Shown: one piece after another, positions 1-5,549 of the stretch | Layout: each line of letters begins with the position of its first letter | How positions within the stretch are numbered: the first letter of the stretch is position 1 | NCBI GenBank assembly: GCA_964576215.1 | Contig: CAZNVM010000238.1 | Span: forward strand, 1 to 10,734 | DNA: 10,734 bases | Source: JAVBSX01 sp964576215 | GTDB lineage: Bacteria > Planctomycetota > Planctomycetia > Pirellulales > Thermoguttaceae | Direction: 5' to 3' | Position numbers and translations under genes: made by a program | The notes under the pieces: generated by a model | What the model was told of the DNA's origin: nothing | Database searches by the model: none | Seen by the model: the letters and a program-made list of their open reading frames with translations, nothing else

Positions 1-30
1 CCGAGGCCAGCGTTCCTTCATTATCTTCAT
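1..30 (-). CDS. Start of an unidentified gene leaving the left edge (partial)
   Basis: On the minus strand an AAGGAGGTAA Shine-Dalgarno sequence sits five bases before the ATG at 30. The ten visible codons read MKIMKERWPR. A second ATG at 33 is too close to the SD to be the better start. The product cannot be named from ten residues. The strength of the SD is the main evidence, because most genes in this window lack one. A competing reading exists: a different minus-strand frame is open from 145 to the edge and may be the frameshifted tail of the beta-helix gene. If that is right, this start is false. Confidence 0.4.
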   Translation of the reverse strand, partial: MKIMKERWPR

Positions 31-32
31 CA

Positions 33-66
33 TTACCTCCTTGTTGGGGAAAACCAAAGGAGGTAA
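33..66 (-). promoter_or_regulatory. Hairpin covering the SD of the left-edge gene
   Basis: Bases 33-42 (TTACCTCCTT) and 57-66 (AAGGAGGTAA) form a perfect 10-bp inverted repeat around a 14-base loop. In a minus-strand transcript the 3' arm contains the whole SD of the gene starting at 30, and the 5' arm is an anti-SD. The folded RNA would hide the ribosome binding site. Regulation of translation is inferred. The structure could also be a weak intergenic stem after the beta-helix gene. Confidence 0.45.
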
Positions 67-125
67 AATAACACAATTCGACCAAATTACGCAATACCAA
101 TTTCTCTAAATTCGCTAATTTAACG

Positions 126-887
126 TTACCGAACAAGTCTACTGTTCATTAATTTCAGTGTTCCAGTACCGAGATTGAAAATCCCACCACCGTGAGTAAG
201 ACCACTACCAATAGCCGAGTTTCCCGAAATCGTGCTTTCCGTTACCGTCAGCGCACCTCTATTATAACTATAACTGTATATCCCTCCACCGCCGTAACCG
301 TTACCATTAGCCTTATTTCCTGTGATCGTACTTTTCGCCATCGTTAAGATACCGTAACTGCGAATTCCACCGCCCGCATCGGCAACGCCTCCAGTAATCG
401 TCAACCCCGCTAAAGCGACGGTCGCCTCGAAGTCGATATTAAACACCCGTGACCTTTGGTTCGCGTCAATGGTGAGATTCTCCTCTCCCAGCGAAACAAT
501 GGTTACGTTTCCGTAGTATGCGGCGTCGATATTGATTGCCAATTCCGTTCCGCCGAGCGTGATTTTGTTCTGTAAGGCCGTAGTGCGGAGAACGATCAAA
601 TCGTCTCTGAGAGTAGAAGCCGCCGTGTTGATCGCATTGCGAAGCGCAGAATCGGAGAGTTCGGCGGCGGTAATCTCAATGACGTTGTAACTCCCCATGT
701 TCGCTGAAAGATTCAAGTCGGGATACAGTGTCCGGATCGAATCGAACTCCGCCGCACTGACCGCAAGAAGCTCCCGGCTTTCGAGGGATTCGATCCGTAG
801 CCGCCGGGCCTGCGGGGCATTGATTTTTTGCTGTTGTTTGTTGTTTTCCGAAGTACCGCCAAATAATTTCTGAAAAATCATGGTCAT
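126..887 (-). CDS. Secreted beta-helix (Pmp-type repeat) surface protein, probably truncated
   Basis: The 253-residue product starts at ATG 887 (MTMIFQK) or ATG 881. The 75 upstream in-frame codons look non-coding and were left out. Residues 28-42 hold RRLRIESLESRELLA, the arginine-rich LExRxLL motif common near the N-terminus of exported planctomycete proteins. Residues 75-165 resemble the lead-in of beta-helix adhesins (LRNAIN, then LTIDANQRSRVFNI). Residues 166-253 carry three rungs of the GGGI...TGN/SGN type seen in chlamydial polymorphic membrane proteins: GGGI at 172, 201 and 233, with TGN at 189 and SGN at 221. The third rung stops at LKLMNSRLVR, just where STIxGN is expected, and no anchor domain follows. 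The protein therefore looks truncated or frameshifted. Its likely place is the cell surface. The exact function is unknown. Confidence 0.7.
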   Translation of the reverse strand: MTMIFQKLFGGTSENNKQQQKINAPQARRLRIESLESRELLAVSAAEFDSIRTLYPDLNLSANMGSYNVIEITAAELSDSALRNAINTAASTLRDDLIVLRTTALQNKITLGGTELAINIDAAYYGNVTIVSLGEENLTIDANQRSRVFNIDFEATVALAGLTITGGVADAGGGIRSYGILTMAKSTITGNKANGNGYGGGGIYSYSYNRGALTVTESTISGNSAIGSGLTHGGGIFNLGTGTLKLMNSRLVR

Positions 888-1744
888 TTCGTGGGGCAAG
901 AATGATGTGGAAGGCAAGAACGGCAAGCTGGCGTGTCCGTCCTGAAAAAGAAGGAGGGAAACGCCAAGTTGTCCCAAGCAGCGTTCCACCTCACGCAACT
1001 GAAGCGTGCGCAAATCAAGCGCACAATGCCGACCACCTTTCGGGAACGCCAGCACAGAAACGGCAGCAAGCCTCGAGCATGGCGATCCCCATAAATAAAG
1101 AGGATTGCACATGTTTCTCGAGGAATTTTTTCATCTCCCCAACCGGAAAACCGGGTTGCGTATGGGGAATTGAGGACAAAAACTTGCGATCAAACCATAG
1201 CGGCGCGCACCAACGCGCCGTCGTTTCTTCCATTCTAATCGATATGACTGATATTTACAAGCAGATTTTCGAGAAAAATCGCTTTTTCTTGAAAAAACCC
1301 CGACTTGGCGATTTTTGTCTATACCATACTCAAAGTGTAAACGAAATGGTAATGAAACGGGAAAAAGTGTTGAAATTTAAGGAAATCGGAAATCGGAAAT
1401 CGGGTGCAAAATATTCTCTCCTATTTCCTATTTCCAATTTCCGATTTCCTCTACTGTTTTGAGTCACCATTTGTTTACGGTTTGAGTCATTCCGCAAATC
1501 ACGGTTCGCTCCCCCCTAAAACCGGCATCGGCGATAGGATCGTACCATTACGGCGGATTTTCCCGGTGAGTTGGGGAGGGAACGGCCAAACCGCTTACGT
1601 TTTTCCAATTCGAGGGACGATACACCCCAAGCCGTTCCTTGCGTGGAACGTGTCGCTACTTGCGCGATTTTCGGACCATCCCCTTTTTCGCGGAATACCG
1701 TCAATATCGGCAAAACTTAACTTGGTTATAAGGATTGAACCATC
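888..1744. other. Gene-poor intergenic stretch before the porin
   Basis: No convincing gene is present. Open frames on both strands lack family motifs and initiation signals, and the longest plus-strand one (902-1462) runs through the heptad repeat. Visible structures are a perfect 7-bp GC-rich hairpin at 1201-1220 (CGGCGCG/CGCGCCG, 6-base loop) followed by a T-rich tract, a weaker stem near 1138-1170, and the heptad-repeat hairpin at 1380-1450. The last 280 bases presumably hold the porin promoter, but no clear -35/-10 pair could be chosen. Confidence 0.5.
1380..1450. repeat. Heptad (GGAAATC)n inverted repeat
   Basis: Three tandem GGAAATC units at 1381-1401 face a run of complementary units at 1423-1449 (TATTTCC, TATTTCC, AATTTCC, GATTTCC). 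Bases 1380-1393 pair perfectly with 1437-1450 (14 bp), and pairing continues imperfectly towards the loop. The structure resembles short tandemly repeated repetitive sequences that spread between genes in some bacteria. It is related in unit and design to the element at 3007-3108. Confidence 0.75.
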
Positions 1745-3001
1745 ATGAAAACGACAGGCCATCGACTTTTTGCACTCGTTGCATCCGTGTTTCTTTTCGC
1801 CTCGCCCACAGTTTGGGCAAGCCCGACGTCGGAATTTGAAGCCTTTCTCGGACAGTGCCGCTCGACATGCAGCACGGCCAAGAATCCCTTCCAGTTCTAC
1901 GGCTGGATGGAAGGTGGTATCACACTGAACAATCACGGGAATACCAACAAATACTCCACTGCTCCGAACTTGGCTCCGGCGAGTCGGAACCAGGATCCCC
2001 TTTCCGGTAACTCCTATCTGTTCATGACGGAACAGCAGTCCGACCTGAAACTCAACCAGCTTTGGCTCGGCATGAGCAAGGGCATCGACACGACCCACGG
2101 TTTCGACTGGGGATTTCAGGGGGATTTCCTTTACGGAACCGATGCGAAGTACACGCAAAACTTCGGTGACAGATCGTTTGATCACGATTGGGGCCAGGGA
2201 GACTATTATGCCTCCATCGTGCAGCTTTACGGAGAAGTCGGATACGGCAAGCTAAAGTTCAAGATGGGAAAATTCGCCCCGGGCATGTTTTACGAAGCAG
2301 TACCGGCAGTCGCTTCCTTTTTCTATTCGCACGCTTACCTCTGCTATAACACCCCGCTGACGGTCAATGGGGCCGTTGCCGAATACAAGGTCAACGATTG
2401 CCTCTCGTTCACCGGCGGCTGGACGGCCGGGTATCACAGCAGTTTTGACAACCGGTTCGGCGACAACGCCTTCCTCGGTGGAGTAACGCTGAAAACCTCA
2501 CGGGCAACCTCGTTGCGTTATAATATCTTTTGCAATGACACTCATGGTGACACCAATCCCATTTATAATCGGACAACCTACAATTCCGGAACAGAATTGA
2601 TTCAGACCCTCATTTTCACGTACAATATCAATCGTTGCTGGTTGTACATGATCGAAGGGCTTTACGTGGACAATGATTTCGATACCTACTCGGCGAATGC
2701 TTACGGGGTCAACCAGCACCTGATTTACACGATCTGTCCGAAATGGTCGGTTGGTCTTCGCGGCGAATGGCATCATACCGACGCCGGAACGCTCTTTTCC
2801 ATCCCACCGGTTACCGGTACCCCACAAAACGGTGATTTGTACGCCGTTACGTTTGGGGCCAACTGGAACGTTTGCCCGAAAGTCATGATTCGTCCGGAAA
2901 TGCGATACGACTGGGCGGAATACGGTGCGTGGAAACCGTTCGGTAACGGCACGAAAGGTCAACAGCTTTCCGGCGGCGCCTCGATGGTTGTGAAGTTTTA
3001 A
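1745..3001 (+). CDS. Outer-membrane beta-barrel porin (BBP2/OmpL-like), cysteine-containing
   Basis: The 418-residue product begins with a clear signal peptide: basic MKTTGHR, a hydrophobic core, and likely cleavage after VWA at residue 25. The mature part has alternating polar/aromatic strands with tight turns, for example QFYGWMEGG (50-58), LKFKMGKFAPGMFYE (170-184) and WSVGLRGEW (334-342). It ends in phenylalanine (MVVKF), the usual C-terminal signal for outer-membrane barrel insertion. This pattern matches the putative beta-barrel porin-2 family, expected to form a diffusion channel; the substrate cannot be read. There are eight cysteines (38, 42, 200, 219, 263, 298, 331, 377), which is many for a porin. 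The start at 1745 has only a modest AAGGA ten bases upstream. The gene stands alone and is followed by the heptad-repeat hairpin. Confidence 0.8.
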   Translation: MKTTGHRLFALVASVFLFASPTVWASPTSEFEAFLGQCRSTCSTAKNPFQFYGWMEGGITLNNHGNTNKYSTAPNLAPASRNQDPLSGNSYLFMTEQQSDLKLNQLWLGMSKGIDTTHGFDWGFQGDFLYGTDAKYTQNFGDRSFDHDWGQGDYYASIVQLYGEVGYGKLKFKMGKFAPGMFYEAVPAVASFFYSHAYLCYNTPLTVNGAVAEYKVNDCLSFTGGWTAGYHSSFDNRFGDNAFLGGVTLKTSRATSLRYNIFCNDTHGDTNPIYNRTTYNSGTELIQTLIFTYNINRCWLYMIEGLYVDNDFDTYSANAYGVNQHLIYTICPKWSVGLRGEWHHTDAGTLFSIPPVTGTPQNGDLYAVTFGANWNVCPKVMIRPEMRYDWAEYGAWKPFGNGTKGQQLSGGASMVVKF

Positions 3002-3006
3002 TATCC

Positions 3007-3108
3007 GGGCATCGGGAATCGGGAATCGGGCATAGAACTCAGACGGCTGAATTTCCCGATTCCCTATGCCCTATGCCCGATTCCCGATTCCCGATGCCCT
3101 ATGCCCGA
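3007..3108. repeat. Heptad (GGGAATC/GGGCATA)n element with a perfect 29-bp inverted repeat
   Basis: Bases 3007-3035 are four heptads (GGGCATC, GGGAATC, GGGAATC, GGGCATA) plus one G. Their exact reverse complement occupies 3071-3099, leaving a 35-base loop. Further complementary heptads (GATTCCC, TATGCCC) fill 3056-3070 and continue to about 3108. The element lies between the porin stop codon and tadA, and its right end supplies the tadA ATG. As RNA it would form a very stable stem that could stop porin transcription or hinder tadA initiation. It belongs to the same class as the repeat at 1380-1450. Confidence 0.85.
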
Positions 3109-3562
3109 CCCGCGATTCATGCGTTTGGCTCTTGCTCAGGCTGAGGCGGCCAGGGATGCGAACGAAGTCCCGGTCGGTGCGGTGATCGTCTGCCAGGATC
3201 GCGTGATTGCCCAATCGCATAATCGACGGGAACAGTTGCAAGACCCGACCGCCCATGCCGAGATGATTGCCATTACGCAGGCGGCGGAGTTTCTCGGCTC
3301 GTGGCGTCTGGAAGGTTGCACGCTTTACGTAACGCTGGAACCGTGCCCGATGTGTGCCGGGGCGATCTTACAGGCGAGAATTCCCGTCGTGGTTTACGGG
3401 GCGGCGGACCCGAAGGCCGGAGCGGTCCGTTCCCTGTACCGACTGCTCGAAGACGAGCGTTTGAACCACACCTGCGAAGTGATCGGCGGCGTCTTGGCCG
3501 AACCATGCGGAACGATCCTGACGGAGTTTTTCAAGAGTCAACGGACATTGGGGAAAAAGTAA
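3101..3562 (+). CDS. tadA: tRNA-specific adenosine deaminase TadA
   Basis: The 153-residue product converts adenosine 34 of the tRNA-Arg anticodon to inosine, so one tRNA can read three arginine codons. The family's zinc/catalytic signature is complete: HAE at 52-54 (His zinc ligand, Glu proton shuttle) and PCPMC at 81-85 with Cys82 and Cys85 as ligands. The N-terminal FMRLALAQA...EVPVGAVIV is typical, and the length is close to normal (E. coli TadA has about 167 residues). The start was set at 3101 because ATG 3119 would cut into the conserved FMRLAL segment. No SD is visible. The ATG and next codons (MPDP) lie in the heptad repeat directly behind its 29-bp stem. The gene converges on the AnmK-like gene with 26 bases between stop codons. 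Confidence 0.93.
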   Translation: MPDPRFMRLALAQAEAARDANEVPVGAVIVCQDRVIAQSHNRREQLQDPTAHAEMIAITQAAEFLGSWRLEGCTLYVTLEPCPMCAGAILQARIPVVVYGAADPKAGAVRSLYRLLEDERLNHTCEVIGGVLAEPCGTILTEFFKSQRTLGKK

Positions 3563-3588
3563 GGAAGAGTTTTGTGTTCGATCACGCT

Positions 3589-4839
3589 TCAAAGCGAGCG
3601 AGCCTTTGCCTGAAGAATTTCATCGAGTATTGCGGCCCAATTCTGCGGCGAACCGGGTGTCATTCGGCCCAAGGGCCGAGTGGTTTGTGCGCCGGTGATT
3701 CCGGGAATCGCCGCCGGTATCTGGTCGGCAAAGAAGAGCGTCAAAATCGCAACGCAAACGGCGTCAAACGAATCGACGGCTACCCCGCATTCCTTGATCG
3801 ATTTTTGTGTCCAACCGCTCAAATTCTTTCCCAGCCGATTTAAAAGCAATCCGTGTCCGCAACCTCCGCCGGTCAGGAGGATTTCCGTTTCGGATTTCGA
3901 TTTTGCGTAACGGCTTTCAACTTCTCGTGTTATCGACTCCGCAATGAAATACGCCGCCGTGCAAAGAATGTCACGAATCGCCCAATTTTCCCGCGTCGCT
4001 TGTTCCAACGCAAATTGAATCAAAAGTTTCGGCGAAATCCCGTTCGGTGTCCAAACGCTTTTTGACCGTGCCGTGCCCCCATTATTCAACAATATTTTTT
4101 TCGACAATTCGTTCCAACGGTTCAGCAGCGTCGGAATATGCTTGCCCTGAACCGTCAAGTGGCCGCCGCTGTCAACTGCGGATTTGCCTCGCGTCAGTTG
4201 GATCGTCAATTCATCTAAAAGAGAACCACAAGGGCAAATCTCCTTAAACTCAATCCGCTGGTGTGCCATCGGCTGTTTTGAGCTTGGTAGAAACGTCAAT
4301 CGGGCCGTTTTGCCCAAGTCGATAAGCACACGATCTTTTTCCTCGGAGCAGAGGACGATCCAGGCGGGAAACGGCAACAGCGGTCCGCCGGTTCCACCGC
4401 ACGCAATGTCCCGGGAAGGAAACGAGTCGATGACGCTGATTCCGGTCCGTTGGGCAAGAACGTCCGGACAGGAGAGGGGACGATACATTCGGGAGCGTTC
4501 GCCGATGCACCACCAACCGGGATCCAAAAGACCAACGGCGAGCAGTTCCGATTTGGGAATACGTGATTCGGCGAGCAGTTCGTCGAGTGCTTCTTCCTCC
4601 ACGCCAGCCAATTCTTCACTCAAGGCGGCCAATCGGCTGGACAATTTGAGAGACGATGACGATTGTTCGTTCGCAAGAAATTGTTGATAGTTCTCGGCAA
4701 TCTCCGCTGGAAGATCAAAAGCCATACTTTGCCGACACTCAATCGGTGCCCCGTCGCCGCGTCCATGAACGCCGACGAGAGCCGTTTCAATACGGCGACA
4801 ATCCGAGGTGAGATGTAGTCCGGCAAACCAACGTGGCAT
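3589..4839 (-). CDS. anmK: Divergent AnmK-family (anhydro-N-acetylmuramic acid kinase-like) protein
   Basis: The 416-residue product aligns by eye along the AnmK family, whose members phosphorylate 1,6-anhydro-MurNAc during peptidoglycan recycling. Retained are RTGISVIDSFPSRDIACGG...GGPLLP (131-155; E. coli RTGITVVGDFRRRDIALGG...GAPLVP), GGGCGHGLLLNRL in the ATPase domain (324-336), and IPGITGAQ...LGR near the C-terminus (378-392). Key motifs are changed. The N-terminal SGTSxDG phosphate loop is replaced by LHLTSDCRR (9-16 region). HGQT is LDPG (105-108). NIGGIAN is IDLGKTA (173-179). The DTGPGN segment with the catalytic aspartate reads EICPCG (200-205). Classical kinase activity is therefore doubtful; it may be a pseudo-kinase or have a new role. 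ATG 4839 is preferred over TTG 4848. A strong promoter lies about 200 bases upstream. Confidence 0.8.
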   Translation of the reverse strand: MPRWFAGLHLTSDCRRIETALVGVHGRGDGAPIECRQSMAFDLPAEIAENYQQFLANEQSSSSLKLSSRLAALSEELAGVEEEALDELLAESRIPKSELLAVGLLDPGWWCIGERSRMYRPLSCPDVLAQRTGISVIDSFPSRDIACGGTGGPLLPFPAWIVLCSEEKDRVLIDLGKTARLTFLPSSKQPMAHQRIEFKEICPCGSLLDELTIQLTRGKSAVDSGGHLTVQGKHIPTLLNRWNELSKKILLNNGGTARSKSVWTPNGISPKLLIQFALEQATRENWAIRDILCTAAYFIAESITREVESRYAKSKSETEILLTGGGCGHGLLLNRLGKNLSGWTQKSIKECGVAVDSFDAVCVAILTLFFADQIPAAIPGITGAQTTRPLGRMTPGSPQNWAAILDEILQAKARSL

Positions 4840-5047
4840 GAAAAACAAACGAGAAATGGTAACTATTCAGCCGAATTTTTGAGAGATCGCGTTAGTGTAG
4901 GCAATTTTTTAGTGGTGAGTAACTGATGCAGAGCGTTGACAACGATTTTTGTAACGTTGACGTTTCGTTGTTTGAGGGTTTGAAAAACGCTCATCAACCC
5001 AAGGAAAATAAGGTAATAAGGTTGGGGTCTCGTCGCCACACCCGTAC

Positions 5048-5076
5048 ATTATACCACATTTTCAGGAAAATGGCAA
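5048..5076 (-). promoter_or_regulatory. Near-consensus housekeeping promoter for the AnmK-like gene
   Basis: Read on the minus strand, TTGCCA (5076-5071) is followed after exactly 17 bases by a perfect TATAAT (5053-5048). This is one mismatch from the sigma-70 consensus. Transcription would begin near 5041 and run left into the AnmK-like gene, giving an untranslated leader of about 200 nt. No other gene lies in that direction before it. Confidence 0.6.
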
Positions 5077-5160
5077 CGGTTATCTGCACGCACCCAATTT
5101 TTCGATTTCCGGCGTTACAGCATGTCGTTAACGCAGGTCGATAACCAGTTCGCCAATAAT

Positions 5161-5247
5161 AATGGCAGCCGGGAACGGAGCGCAGTGACCGGATTTCCCC
5201 GCGATTCGGTCCGGTCGCTTCACTCCGTTGCGCTCCCGGCTGCCATT
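5161..5247. repeat. Large imperfect palindrome (possible REP/MITE-like element)
   Basis: Bases 5161-5174 (AATGGCAGCCGGGA) pair perfectly with 5234-5247. An inner 7-bp stem joins 5187-5193 and 5210-5216, with a looser middle where ACGGAG (5175-5180) can face CTCCGT (5224-5229). The loop is 5194-5209. No coding sense, transposase or T-run accompanies it. It looks like a mobile or extragenic palindromic repeat, but copy number cannot be judged from this window. Confidence 0.6.
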
Positions 5248-5424
5248 CATACGTACTTGTTAGCGGCCTGGGGACTGCGCGGAGAAAATCACTTCCGGCT
5301 CTTTTTTGTTTGTCCAACCCCACGATTGCGTCTCTGTTCACCGGAAACTTGTCAACGGACAAGGGGCTGTACAGGTTTGTTTCCGATTCTTTTCCTGTTC
5401 TTTCGATTATGCCGACTTTGCCAG

Positions 5425-5453
5425 TTGCCGAAAGATTTTCTTCAGCATAAATT
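5425..5453 (+). promoter_or_regulatory. Possible promoter of the lipoprotein gene
   Basis: TTGCCG (5425-5430), a 17-base spacer and TAAATT (5448-5453) form a weak sigma-70-like pair, four of six matches in each box. It lies about 95 bases before the lipoprotein start and in the right direction. It is a candidate only. Confidence 0.3.
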
Positions 5454-5493
5454 CTTTTTTCGCTCAACTTAAATTGAAGAAAAAGCTATTGTT

Positions 5494-5512
5494 GGAGGGC
5501 GAAATGCGCTAA
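5494..5512 (+). promoter_or_regulatory. Strong SD followed by a two-codon ORF upstream of the lipoprotein gene
   Basis: GGAGG at 5494-5498 stands five bases before ATG 5504, which is followed at once by CGC and the stop TAA (5510-5512). The lipoprotein start 37 bases downstream has no SD of its own and is in a different frame. The site could be a minimal leader ORF, a standby ribosome site or chance. Confidence 0.3.
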
Positions 5513-5549
5513 CGACCTACCGCAAACCCGAAATGAAACCAATCGTTTT

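Larger units (their letters stand above)
4840..5549. other. Intergenic region between the AnmK-like and lipoprotein genes
   Basis: No believable gene is present; the open frames here (for example minus strand 4994-5467) lack family features and cross the palindrome. The left part is the presumed leader of the AnmK-like gene. It has a short inverted repeat ACAACGA (4939-4945) / TCGTTGT (4965-4971) and the palindromic AACGTTGACGTT between its arms. The centre holds the large palindrome at 5161-5247. The right part is the presumed promoter and leader of the lipoprotein gene. Confidence 0.5.

Noticed and set aside
888..1112. Upstream extension of the beta-helix gene (75 extra codons to an ATG at 1112)
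   Set aside because: It precedes the LExRxLL N-terminal region normally found close to the start, reads as unrelated Pro/Cys/Leu-rich sequence, and a start at 887 or 881 gives a normal-looking protein.
902..1462. Plus-strand open frame of 186 codons
   Set aside because: No recognisable family or SD; it begins opposite the beta-helix start and its C-terminal third is translated heptad repeat.
1643..1663. Possible sigma-54 promoter (TGGAAC...TTGC) before the porin
   Set aside because: The distance between the two boxes is wrong for the -24/-12 arrangement.
3007..3108. CRISPR-like repeat array
   Set aside because: The 7-base units are contiguous with no unique spacers and are arranged as an inverted repeat.
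4994..5467. Minus-strand open frame of 157 codons
   Set aside because: Crosses the large palindrome and the promoter of the AnmK-like gene, and has no family motifs.
4840..5549. tRNA or known riboswitch in the long intergenic gap
   Set aside because: No cloverleaf with a T-loop GTTCRA box and no recognisable riboswitch core was found by eye on either strand.
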